NCBI GenBank assembly: GCA_016931185.1
Contig: JAFGFI010000320.1
Location: 1-64,000 of the forward strand
Direction of reading: 5' to 3'
Source: Anaerolineae bacterium
GTDB taxonomy: Bacteria > Chloroflexota > Anaerolineae > B4-G1 > SLSP01
DNA length: 64,000 bases
In this document: positions 1 through 7,643 of the stretch, in pieces
How the letters are laid out: each line of letters opens with the position of its first letter
How positions within the stretch are numbered: position 1 is the stretch's first letter
Program-made: the position numbers and the translations under genes
Notes under the pieces: model-generated
The model's database searches: none
What the model was told of the DNA's origin: nothing
What the model saw: the letters and a program-made list of their open reading frames with translations, nothing else

Positions 1-2328
1 CAGTCGCGTGAAGATGATTACGTTAACATATCACTTGATAGACTGTGGGAAATTTTCGGTGCGACGACATATAGTCCTTTAAGGGATATTAAGGATGTAT
101 ATGATGCGTTGGTCGCGGCCAATGTAGGGCAAACGCAAGGGGCGAGTCATGTTTGTAACCTAGATGATCTGGATATGCTTTTCGTCTTGCATGGTGTGTA
201 CTATGATATGGACAACGACCGTCATTATGATTGCAATGAGGAAGTAGGACGTGCGGCGGATAATTATTGGCACGGTCATCCTACACGTCGTGATGCGCCG
301 CTGGCAGAAGCCTATATTAGCGTGGATTTTTCAGGGCTTGGTTTGACTACTCCTGTGACTTTGACGGTGGATACGGCATTTACCGGAGCTTCCTATTTGG
401 ATTTCGCGTACACTGTCGCTCTGACACAAGCGCAGAATAGCTTGGTGTATATCGAACCACCACCGGCCGCGCGGATTCCGGCGACAGTAACACTAGGGGC
501 ATATACAGGCAACCGTTATAGTGCTAATAACCTGGTCGTATCAAATGATGCTTACTGGCAATTAGTTGATGCGGCGCCGGTCACAGGGTCTGTGGTCCTC
601 ACGCACACTTTTGAGATGGTAGGACCCGCCCCTCAGATTCTTGATGTGCAACCCTTAACGCTTACCAATGATGCGCCTCAAACACTTAGCATTACGTTGG
701 ATGAAGCTCAAGATGGGGCGCGGGTTTGGTTGGGGTACCACCGTTTAGCGGCGGTTAACTGTCTGAGTAGTACTATGCTGCAAGCAACTGTGCCGGCGGG
801 TATGACGCCGGGGGCATATACTGTGCGCGTCGCTAACCCCGGCACAGCACTGGCGACTTATGCAGAAATGGTACAGATTGTCTATCCATCGGATGCGCGT
901 AATGTCATGCGTATTACGCACGGAGTGGGGGCGCCGGGAGATGAGGTGCAGGTATATGTAGATGCGGATACCCAGGACGCGATGACGGGTATTCAACTTC
1001 GGGTAAATTTCCCAGCAGACACACTAATCCTTATGGAACCTCCGGTCGAAGCATATCGCAGTCAGTACTTGAGTAGTTTTGATTATAGTACCCCGTCGCT
1101 TGGTAGTTTGATCTTATTGTGGACGGGGAATAGTAATGAGGCGATTCCTTCGGGGCAAGGCACATTAGCTGAATTCACGTTTCGCATTGCTGAGAATGCT
1201 GTGCTTGATACAGCTTACCCGTTAGCGTTTGATCAAGCTATTCTTTCCGACAATCAGGGAAACGCCTTGCCGGTGACAGCTATTTCTGGCGAGGTTCAGG
1301 TTTGTACGGATTGTTTTGCTGGTGTGCGCGCGGGGGATGCCAATGGAGATGGCGATATCAATGTATTGGATTACTACCGAGTCCTCAATATCATCTTGGG
1401 GTTATCCTCACCAAGTAGCGAGGAACAGTATGCGGCAGATGCGAATGGTGATGGACAGATTAACGTACTCGATCTCATTAGTATCGTGCTTACAATCCTT
1501 TCTGGAAATGGACGCGGGTATACGGCTACGCCTGAAGTGATGGCTTTGACCAATGTAGAGTCTTCTGTGATTTTGACGTTGCCTACTGTTCCTGCTGTAC
1601 ATGGAGATACGGTGACTTTGCCACTCACTTTAACCAACGAGATGGATGTGGCTGGTTTGGAAGTTCATCTAGCCTATAGCGAGGCATTGACTTTGACTGA
1701 CATCGTCGCTACACAGCGTACAGAACACATGCGTTTGGATACGATGATGGGCGCACCAGGTATCGCCGGTTTTGTGCTGAGTTCTTTGAGTGGGAGGACG
1801 ATACCACCTGGCTCTGGGGCTGCAGTGACGTTGATTTTTGAAACTACACCAGATACTGTGTTATCGCCGCTGTGTTTGACCGAAGCTGTTGCGGGTGATG
1901 CGCAGGGACAGCCCCTAGCTGTGCATTGGTTTGATCTTGTTCTGTCTGCGGGACAGGAACAAGAAGCACAACCAGGTGATAGCGTGTATTATGCCCACAC
2001 ACTTACGAACCAGGCCGACACTACTGATACCGTGATGCTAGCGGCTATATCATCAGAAGGGTGGTCAGTGAATTTTGTGAGTCCCGCGTACCCTGGAGGA
2101 ACTGCAAGTTTGCCAGTGCATTTGGGGATTGGCCAGACTACAATATTCACCCTAAATGTGAGTGTGCCAACTGGTATAGTGGCAAATAGGGTGAATACGA
2201 CCACCATCACGGCTACGTCATTGGGGGATCCGGCTGTTTCTGTTTCAGTATTCGATGTGACCGTAGTGAAGGACGTGGATGTGAAGGAGTACATCTACTT
2301 ACCTATAGTCTTGCGCAACCAATCGTAA
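1..2328 (+). CDS. Secreted cohesin/dockerin-type repeat protein, 5' end outside the window
   Basis: The reading frame is open to base 1, so this is the C-terminal part of a larger extracellular protein; the TTG at 109 is not a believable start. Visible modules in order: a region of unclear identity (about 1-600), an IPT/TIG-like beta domain (about 610-890), a cohesin-like beta-sandwich (about 900-1300), a type I dockerin with two calcium loops (DANGDGDINVLD near 1336 and DANGDGQINVLD near 1438), a second cohesin-like domain (about 1560-1920) and a NEW3/CARDB-like beta domain (about 1940-2270). The protein ends in YIYLPIVLRNQS, a tail resembling the YLPLIVRQ end of the large protein ending at 33665. 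Cohesin and dockerin in one chain suggest surface assembly or self-association. Catalytic function, if any, lies upstream and cannot be judged. Confidence 0.8.
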   Translation, partial: QSREDDYVNISLDRLWEIFGATTYSPLRDIKDVYDALVAANVGQTQGASHVCNLDDLDMLFVLHGVYYDMDNDRHYDCNEEVGRAADNYWHGHPTRRDAPLAEAYISVDFSGLGLTTPVTLTVDTAFTGASYLDFAYTVALTQAQNSLVYIEPPPAARIPATVTLGAYTGNRYSANNLVVSNDAYWQLVDAAPVTGSVVLTHTFEMVGPAPQILDVQPLTLTNDAPQTLSITLDEAQDGARVWLGYHRLAAVNCLSSTMLQATVPAGMTPGAYTVRVANPGTALATYAEMVQIVYPSDARNVMRITHGVGAPGDEVQVYVDADTQDAMTGIQLRVNFPADTLILMEPPVEAYRSQYLSSFDYSTPSLGSLILLWTGNSNEAIPSGQGTLAEFTFRIAENAVLDTAYPLAFDQAILSDNQGNALPVTAISGEVQVCTDCFAGVRAGDANGDGDINVLDYYRVLNIILGLSSPSSEEQYAADANGDGQINVLDLISIVLTILSGNGRGYTATPEVMALTNVESSVILTLPTVPAVHGDTVTLPLTLTNEMDVAGLEVHLAYSEALTLTDIVATQRTEHMRLDTMMGAPGIAGFVLSSLSGRTIPPGSGAAVTLIFETTPDTVLSPLCLTEAVAGDAQGQPLAVHWFDLVLSAGQEQEAQPGDSVYYAHTLTNQADTTDTVMLAAISSEGWSVNFVSPAYPGGTASLPVHLGIGQTTIFTLNVSVPTGIVANRVNTTTITATSLGDPAVSVSVFDVTVVKDVDVKEYIYLPIVLRNQS

Positions 2329-2350
2329 AAGTTGTTTTAGCGCGGTTGGT

Positions 2351-2385
2351 ATGGATGAAGGCAGCCGTGAATTGCCTTCATCCAT
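2351..2385. terminator. Perfect 13-bp hairpin after the dockerin gene
   Basis: Arms 2351-2363 (ATGGATGAAGGCA) and 2373-2385 are perfect reverse complements around a 9-nt loop. It lies 23 bases after the stop codon. There is no clean T-run, so intrinsic termination is plausible but unproven; it may act mainly as an mRNA 3' end stabiliser. Confidence 0.5.
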
Positions 2386-2410
2386 CTTCATGTTCCGTTT
2401 AGATCCATGC

Positions 2411-2416
2411 TATAAT
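2411..2416 (+). promoter_or_regulatory. TATAAT box before the toxin-antitoxin pair
   Basis: A perfect -10 hexamer TATAAT lies 38 bases before the antitoxin ATG. The -35 position (about 2387-2393) is poor, so only the -10 is supported. Confidence 0.35.
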
Positions 2417-2454
2417 GGAAGCAAATGACAGGACGTAAGGGTAGGGGGTGCATA

Positions 2455-2748
2455 ATGAGTGTATTAACAGTAGCGTTAGAATTGCCCCGTGACTTGTTAG
2501 GTGCCTTGGAGGTGCCGCAGACGCAGGTAGAGGCACGCGTGCAGGAGTTGATCGCTCTGGAGCTGTTCCGCGAAGGACGTATCTCATCGGGGAAAGGCGC
2601 TGAGTTGTTAGGCATCTCTAAACTGGCCTTTATCCAACGGTTATCTCAGCATGGCATTGAGTACTTCACGGAGACGCCCGATGAATTGCAGGCTGATGTA
2701 GCAGTACTAGAGCACCTGCTGCATGATGAAGACGGGCGCAGGCCGTAG
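2455..2748 (+). CDS. UPF0175-family antitoxin-like protein
   Basis: A 97-aa protein with the UPF0175 pattern: a short N-terminal strand (LTVALELPRDLL), then a helix and a helix-turn-helix core with the sequence LFREGRISSGKGAELLGIS. UPF0175 proteins are small DNA-binding partners usually encoded directly before DUF3368 PIN-like toxins. The ATG at 2455 is preceded by a G-rich ribosome site (GGGTAGGGGG), better than the in-frame ATG at 2425. It overlaps or abuts the next gene, which fits a translationally coupled toxin-antitoxin pair. The antitoxin role is inferred from family and neighbour. Confidence 0.82.
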   Translation: MSVLTVALELPRDLLGALEVPQTQVEARVQELIALELFREGRISSGKGAELLGISKLAFIQRLSQHGIEYFTETPDELQADVAVLEHLLHDEDGRRP

Positions 2749-2752
2749 TCTG

Positions 2753-3238
2753 ATGCAAGTCGTAGCCAACGCCGGCCCCCTGATTGCTCTCGCGAGAATT
2801 GGACAATTCGAGCTATTGCACTCTCTATATGGGCAGCTATATATCTCCCCGGCGGTACAGGCCGAGGTTGTGTTCTCAGGTCGTGGTCGTCCGGGAGCAG
2901 GGGAAGTCACTGCCGCTACTTGGGTTCATATTGTAGAGGTTCGCGATACGACGGCGGTGCAACTGCTTCGGGAACGCCTGGATGCAGGTGAGAGTGAAGC
3001 GCTGGTGTTGGCGCTCCAGCTTGCGGCAGATCTCCTGCTGATTGATGAAGCACGCGGACGGCGGGTGGCTGAAGCCCGTGGCTTGCCCAAGACGGGGACG
3101 TTAGGGACCTTGATCGCTGCTAAAAAACGGGGGCTTATTCCGGCGGTGGTTCCCTTGTTAGACAGTCTCCAAGTCTCTGGATTTCGGATGAGTGTTGACT
3201 TGTATCGTGAGGTCCTGCGGTTGGTCGGCGAAGACTGA
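2753..3238 (+). CDS. DUF3368 PIN-like putative toxin
   Basis: About 161 aa. It starts with the PIN-like strand VVANAGPLIALARIG, continues with a middle acidic segment (LDAGESEALVLALQL) and a second acidic strand (LLLIDEARGRRVAEARGL), and ends with TGTLGTLIAAKKRGLI. These are DUF3368 hallmarks, a family related to VapC ribonucleases. The usual first PIN aspartate is replaced by Asn (VANAG), as is common in DUF3368. The start at 2753 gives the family-typical N-terminus; an upstream ATG at 2723 overlaps the antitoxin and is possible. The gene pairs with the UPF0175 gene 5 bases upstream. Confidence 0.8.
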   Translation: MQVVANAGPLIALARIGQFELLHSLYGQLYISPAVQAEVVFSGRGRPGAGEVTAATWVHIVEVRDTTAVQLLRERLDAGESEALVLALQLAADLLLIDEARGRRVAEARGLPKTGTLGTLIAAKKRGLIPAVVPLLDSLQVSGFRMSVDLYREVLRLVGED

Positions 3239-3265
3239 AGCCCTATGGCGTTAGCAGGTAACCAC

Positions 3266-3500
3266 TCAGCCTGGCACAGGAGTCTGAGCAGGTAGAAAAT
3301 CGGGCCAGAAGGAACGCCCAACCGAAGCTAATTCTAAAGTATGCAGCACGTTTTGACCATTCTTGCGCACCGTAGAGATATAGGCTGCAAATCTGGCAAA
3401 AGGTCTGCACCCCATCTAGGGTACGGAAACAACCAGAGACTTTTTGTTTTAATTTAACCATCCGCAGGTCACGTTCTGCCAGATTATTATCAAAGGGCAC
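3266..3500 (-). pseudogene. IS66-family transposase, C-terminal remnant with frameshift
   Basis: Minus-strand sequence encodes [18 protein letters not shown] and a following [16 protein letters not shown] stretch, the conserved C-terminal block of IS66 (TnpC) transposases. Near 3388 the frame must change to continue as [20 protein letters not shown] and stop at 3266-3268, so there is a single-base frameshift. The N-terminal four fifths are absent: homology stops abruptly at about 3500, where another transposase fragment begins. Confidence 0.8.
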
Positions 3501-4126
3501 TTAAAAACCATACATATTGCCCCGCAATGGCGTCCGGGAGCGCCGACGTTAGAAGACGTGCAGTATTTGAAGGTGAGCAAACACGACGCGGTGCAAATGG
3601 GACATAAGTATAGTTGGGGGGCGCGGTTAGTGGCGTGGGGCACATCGTGGATCGCGCCGCAAAGCGTAGCGCGCGTGCCGAGTGCCCAGAGCGATAGTCA
3701 GCGTGCCGTGGCCCAAGTGCAAAAAGGCCGCCCACAGTGACCATCCGAAAGTAGTAGTGGGCGATAGCCTGTATTGCAATATCATCTTCTTGGCGGTGTT
3801 CTTACTGGTGCAGCGGGTGTATGCACTGGTGCGGATGCGGGGGAATCGGGTCTTTTATGCAACCCCGCCGCTGCAAGAGCCGGGCCAAAAGGGACGGGCC
3901 CGTAAGCACGGTCGCAAGTTCAAGTTGCACGCCTCGCAGCGACTCCCCGAACAAGATTTCTGCTTTCAACTGGGACGCCAGTTAGTCTATGCTCAGGTGT
4001 GGCGCGGCTTACATTTTTATCGCCTTGCCGCCCTCATTGGCAGCGTCATCCGCCTTGAATTCCTCCGGGCCGATGGGACGCCACGCTGCTTGAAGGCCAA
4101 TCAGTCTACGGACTTACGCAGTACTC
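3501..4126 (+). pseudogene. DDE transposase remnant (IS701/DDE_5-like), frameshifted
   Basis: Two plus-strand frames form one decayed transposase. The first (about 3501-3735) encodes GHKYSWGARLVAWGTSWIAPQ and QSDSQRAVAQVQKGRP; the second (about 3736-4126) continues HPKVVVGDSLYCNIIFL, RVYALVRMRGNRVFY, GRARKHGRKFKLH and later residues. VVVGDSLYCN fits the second acidic motif of DDE transposases. A one-base shift near 3725-3736 separates them. The N-terminus is missing and joins the IS66 remnant at about 3500; the 3' end merges with the tail of the convergent phosphoesterase gene at a 16-bp palindrome (4128-4143). The exact IS family is uncertain. Confidence 0.65.
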
Positions 4127-5036
4127 AGTTGAAGTACTTCAACTTGCGCGGCGCGCTTAATACCTCGCGTTGGCCGGGTGACGCATCTCCCGGTGTCGCA
4201 CGCCAACGCACCAACCCAATTTCCCCATGTTGAATCTCCAATCCGGTGATGACTCCTGGCGTGACGCAGTGCCCAGTGTTGAAGTACGGCGTTTCCCCAT
4301 ACACTGCGCCGGCCATCCGATGTGTATGGCCACAAATCAAAACCATTTGATTGATCGCTGCCCAACTCATTAAAAAGCGTTCAAACGGATGGGGCGCATG
4401 TTCTTCCGGATGCGGGCTGGCAACCGGCACGAGTTTCCATACTTGTAACTGCCGCCATATCCGCCGCACGGTCATCCGGCTGACCCGGTAGAGCGTGTCA
4501 CTGGCAATATCCGCCTGGTGACCATGGGTGACAAAGATCTGTTGTCCCGTCTGGCAATGTTGGAGAATCAACCCCTCACGCGCGACTAGGTCATCCTTAT
4601 GAACTTCCCGGTGCATCGAGCCAGATACGTCGTGATTTCCAAACAGCAGATAGAGGCGCTGCTGCATCTCAAAACGATGCAACCACTCAAAGACTTGCCC
4701 GTGGGCAACGCGTATCGCATGAAAACCGGGATTCTTCCACAACTCGTCACCATCGCCGACCTCAATGTAGGTGAATCCCTCCTGATAATAATGGTGCAAG
4801 GCGTGCAAGAAAAGCGCCTCGTTGGGGCTGAAAGCGTCCAGGCGGCTGTTATCCCCCCGGTGACAATCACTGAAGAAGACCAACCGCGTCGTATCGTCAA
4901 ACAACACAATAGGCGCGGCCTGGAATGCAGTGTTGAGCCGGTGATGGGCCAATCTCCGGCGCAGATCGTAGGAATGTAATGCCGGATAAGTCTGCGGTGA
5001 ACTCCATAGGGTCAATTGTCGGTCGAATGTGATCAT
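4125..5036 (-). CDS. Calcineurin-like metallophosphoesterase
   Basis: About 303 aa. Metal-binding motifs appear in canonical order: FFSDCHRGD, EVGDGDELW, LFGNHD, VTHGHQAD and ICGHTHRM. These place it in the calcineurin-like phosphoesterase superfamily (UDP-2,3-diacylglucosamine hydrolase-like order); the substrate is unknown. The start at 5036 is chosen because GAGGTGAGGG lies just before that ATG; the open frame extends 11 codons further upstream. The last ~20 residues (ending APRKLKYFN) run into the transposase remnant, so the native 3' end was probably replaced by insertion-derived sequence. Confidence 0.8.
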   Translation of the reverse strand: MITFDRQLTLWSSPQTYPALHSYDLRRRLAHHRLNTAFQAAPIVLFDDTTRLVFFSDCHRGDNSRLDAFSPNEALFLHALHHYYQEGFTYIEVGDGDELWKNPGFHAIRVAHGQVFEWLHRFEMQQRLYLLFGNHDVSGSMHREVHKDDLVAREGLILQHCQTGQQIFVTHGHQADIASDTLYRVSRMTVRRIWRQLQVWKLVPVASPHPEEHAPHPFERFLMSWAAINQMVLICGHTHRMAGAVYGETPYFNTGHCVTPGVITGLEIQHGEIGLVRWRATPGDASPGQREVLSAPRKLKYFN

Positions 5037-5246
5037 ACCCTCACCTCGTCTAGGATACATATTTCCCAAACAATATACTATAGCAAGGTTAACCGGCTAT
5101 TATGACCAGCTTAATATCTGGTTAACGTTCAATGAGTGCCGAAAGTATACCCTGTCTTTACAACCTATTAGCAAACCTATGACCCGTTGTTAACCCCCGG
5201 CTAAATTGCTGTTAATGGGCAGATGGTATTCTGAGCAGAATGATTT

Positions 5247-5402
5247 GGGTGTGTTTCATCGCAGTTAAGGAAAACCGGTGCGATGCACTTTCCGAAGTGC
5301 GTTGCACCTGTATTCCAACTGCTAAGAAACATCCCCAGTTTCTTGCTGAAAGCAGCCATCTGCTGTGCATGGCGACCGGGGTTGCTCATTTGAAACACAC
5401 CC
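5247..5402. mobile_element. 156-bp MITE with 12-bp terminal inverted repeats
   Basis: The left end GGGTGTGTTTCA (5247-5258) and right end TGAAACACACCC (5391-5402) are perfect reverse complements. The element is flanked by a perfect 9-bp direct repeat GAATGATTT at 5238-5246 and 5403-5411, the signature of transposase-mediated insertion. The interior holds a hairpin at 5277-5308 and has no coding capacity, so mobilisation would need a transposase in trans. The parental IS family was not identified. Confidence 0.85.
5277..5308. repeat. Palindromic hairpin inside the MITE
   Basis: GGTGC-GAT-GCACTT faces AAGTGC-GTT-GCACC around a 4-nt loop. A diverged relative sits outside the element at 5428-5460. 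Confidence 0.6.
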
Positions 5403-5427
5403 GAATGATTTGAATAGAGTCCCACCC

Positions 5428-5460
5428 AGGTGCGATATACTTGAAAAATGCGTTGCGCCT
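5428..5460. repeat. Second copy of the GGTGCG...CGTTGCGCC hairpin
   Basis: It shares the AGGTGCGAT start and TGCGTTGC end with the hairpin at 5277-5308 but has a diverged middle. It ends 7 bases before the ribosome site of the glycosyltransferase gene and could shape its leader. Confidence 0.45.
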
Positions 5461-5479
5461 AAGCAAGGGAGAACACAAA

Positions 5480-6727
5480 ATGCGCATTGCGATTTTTGCC
5501 GAAACGTTTTTACCCAAATGGGATGGCATTGCCAACACGCTTTGCCATCTGCTGGAATACTTGGTGGCTCACGAGCACACCGCGTTAATGTTTGCGCCAG
5601 AAGGCGCACCCGAACACTACGCCGGAGCGCCAATCGTGGGCCTACCCGCGTTTGCGTTCCCCTTCTACCCGGATTTGCGCCTAATCCCACCAATTATGAA
5701 CGTAGAGCGACGCTTGGCTGATTTTCGCCCGGACATCGTCCATCTGGTCAACCCGGCCTTCCTCGGTCTCACCGGGTTGCGCCACGCCCGGACTCTCAAC
5801 ATGCCGGTCGTCGCCTCATATCACACCGATCTGCCCGGCTACACTGACATCTACCGGCTGAGATGGTTCCGCGACTCGTTGTGGGCTTATTTCCGCTGGC
5901 TACACAACCAGGCCGATCTAAACCTGGCGCCTTCGCATTTCACACGGCTGGAGTTGGAAGCCCATGGCTTCGAACGCGTGAGGGTGTGGAGCCGGGGTGT
6001 AGATACGGAACAATTCCATCCGGGCCGGCGCAGCGCAGAATGGCGCGCGCGGCTCACCGGCGGTCATTCTGACGCCCCACTGTTACTCTACGTGGGCCGG
6101 CTGGCCGCCGAAAAGCGTGTTGAGTGGCTGCGCCCAGTGCTAGACGCGCTGCCACAAGTCCGCCTGGCGCTGGTAGGGGATGGACCACTGCGCCCAGCCT
6201 TAGAAGCGCAGTTTGCGGGAGGGCCGGCCGTTTTCACGGGTTACCTGCGTGGCAACGACCTTGCCGCCGCGTATGCTGCCGCCGACTTGTTCACGTTTCC
6301 TTCGGCTAACGAAACATTCGGCAATGTAATTCTGGAAGCGATGGCTTCCGGCTTACCGGTGATTGCGCCACACGCCGGCGGTCCGGTGGATTTGATCCAG
6401 CACGGCTACAACGGCTTCACGTTCGCTCCCCAGGATCAAGCGGATTGGATCGCACACATCCGTCGCTGTGTGGCAGATCCCGCGCTGACCCGGCAGATGG
6501 GCCGGCAAGCACGCATCTCTGCAGAAAGTCGCAGTTGGGAGGCAGTTTTCGATGGGCTGTTGCGCGACTACGCCACCCTGCTCCAAGAGACGCCCACAAC
6601 ACTGCCGTTGTTGCTGCCCGCCGCGCCATCCGCTATGAGTCCTCATCCAGTCCCAGATAGTATCAGCGGTATGCGGTATCGTGAGGGGGAGCATCAGCAG
6701 GTGCAGCGACCGCCGCTTTGCACGTGA
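5480..6727 (+). CDS. GT4-family glycosyltransferase (SqdX/PimB-like)
   Basis: About 415 aa with GT-B architecture. The N-terminus MRIAIFAETFLPKWDGIANT is typical of the branch that includes SqdX and mannosyl/glucosyl-lipid synthases. It also shows FRPDIVHLVNP, VVASYHTDLPGY, LLLYVGRLAAEKR (donor domain start) and the E-x7-E signature ANETFGNVILEAMASGLPVIA. It probably transfers a sugar from a nucleotide donor to a lipid or glycan at the membrane; the acceptor is unknown. The start at 5480 is preceded by AAGGGAG. Its last 65 bases overlap the 3' end of the convergent exporter gene, so the final ~25 residues are probably a non-conserved tail. Confidence 0.87.
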   Translation: MRIAIFAETFLPKWDGIANTLCHLLEYLVAHEHTALMFAPEGAPEHYAGAPIVGLPAFAFPFYPDLRLIPPIMNVERRLADFRPDIVHLVNPAFLGLTGLRHARTLNMPVVASYHTDLPGYTDIYRLRWFRDSLWAYFRWLHNQADLNLAPSHFTRLELEAHGFERVRVWSRGVDTEQFHPGRRSAEWRARLTGGHSDAPLLLYVGRLAAEKRVEWLRPVLDALPQVRLALVGDGPLRPALEAQFAGGPAVFTGYLRGNDLAAAYAAADLFTFPSANETFGNVILEAMASGLPVIAPHAGGPVDLIQHGYNGFTFAPQDQADWIAHIRRCVADPALTRQMGRQARISAESRSWEAVFDGLLRDYATLLQETPTTLPLLLPAAPSAMSPHPVPDSISGMRYREGEHQQVQRPPLCT

Positions 6728-7643
6728 CCGCCCCGGCGATCACTAGGCCACACCCCCACCACAGCCGCGCGCCGGGCACCACGCCCAGGTACACACTGCT
6801 GATGAGGGTTGAGAGCAACGGGGTGAAGTAAGAGGCCGTGGCGACCAGGAGCAGGTCTCCCTCGCGCATCGCACGCTCCCAAAACACGTAGGCTACCCCC
6901 GAGGCCCCGGCCTGAAACACCAATTCCAGCACCGCGCGCGTGGTGAACGTGGTGGCTTCCGGTATGCAGCAGCGGGCCGCGCCCAAGAGAAGGCCCGTGA
7001 CCAGCATAAACACCGGCACCGCGCTGCCCCCCGTCGCCGCTGCCCAACGTCGGCTGAGGGTCGAATACAGCCCCCAACAACACGCGGCACAGCCGCCGAG
7101 AAGATAGGGGACGTTCAGGAGGCGCGCGCCCTGAGCGGGTTCCGCCATCATAGTGGAGGTCGATGGTGGCAGCAGCGCCAGAACAATCCCCAAGAGCGCC
7201 AGCAGCGCACCGGGGATCACCCAGCCCGTAGCCCGCATCCGCAGCAGCGGGATGGAGAGCAAAACCGTCAACACTGGCCACAAGTAGTTCAGTAACCCGA
7301 CAATGAGAACTTGCCGGTGCCCTGCCGCCAGCCCCAAGCCCCCGTATAGACAGACCATATAGCCGACGAACAACGCACCGCAGCCCCACAGGTAGCGGCG
7401 ATCCAGGCGCGCCAACAGCGACGCCGAGGGCGCGCGCAGCTTGCTAGTCACGACCAGGTACCCGCAGCCGACACTCCCACTAGCACCGTAGATCAACGCG
7501 GCGGTCGTCAGTATCCCTAGCTGTTCCGTCAAACTGCGACTCACCGCGACGGTGGTGCTCCACAGCAGGATCGCCAGGAATCCCAGTCCTGTATTCACTC
7601 CCCTGGTGCTGCGCAGGGATAGCTTAAGCTGTTTCGCCATCAT
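6663..7643 (-). CDS. EamA/DMT-family exporter (YddG-like)
   Basis: About 326 aa with roughly ten hydrophobic helices in the EamA repeat pattern, beginning GLGFLAILLWSTTVAVSRSL. The pattern resembles the YddG branch of drug/metabolite transporters, which exports aromatic amino acids; the substrate here is not provable. The start at 7643 (ATGATGGCG) overlaps the stop region of the upstream TPR gene by 20 bases, and the open frame further upstream lies inside that gene. It is therefore the last gene of the STAND-TPR run. Whether the exporter belongs functionally to that system or is a passenger is open. Confidence 0.75.
   Translation of the reverse strand: MMAKQLKLSLRSTRGVNTGLGFLAILLWSTTVAVSRSLTEQLGILTTAALIYGASGSVGCGYLVVTSKLRAPSASLLARLDRRYLWGCGALFVGYMVCLYGGLGLAAGHRQVLIVGLLNYLWPVLTVLLSIPLLRMRATGWVIPGALLALLGIVLALLPPSTSTMMAEPAQGARLLNVPYLLGGCAACCWGLYSTLSRRWAAATGGSAVPVFMLVTGLLLGAARCCIPEATTFTTRAVLELVFQAGASGVAYVFWERAMREGDLLLVATASYFTPLLSTLISSVYLGVVPGARLWWGCGLVIAGAVTCKAAVAAPADAPPHDTAYR

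Larger units (their letters stand above)
5037..5479. other. 443-bp intergenic region holding a MITE and two hairpins
   Basis: No convincing gene. The segment 5070-5246 is A+T-rich with several GTTAAC motifs between divergent genes and probably holds their promoters. It is followed by a 156-bp inverted-repeat element (5247-5402) and a second hairpin directly before the glycosyltransferase ribosome site. Confidence 0.7.

Noticed and set aside
3682..4233. Intact 183-aa gene
   Set aside because: It is the second half of a frameshifted transposase; its N-terminus is only a shifted frame of the first half.
6694..7389. 231-aa minus-strand ORF within the exporter gene
   Set aside because: Alternative frame of the G+C-rich exporter gene, Gly/Arg-rich without recognisable helices.
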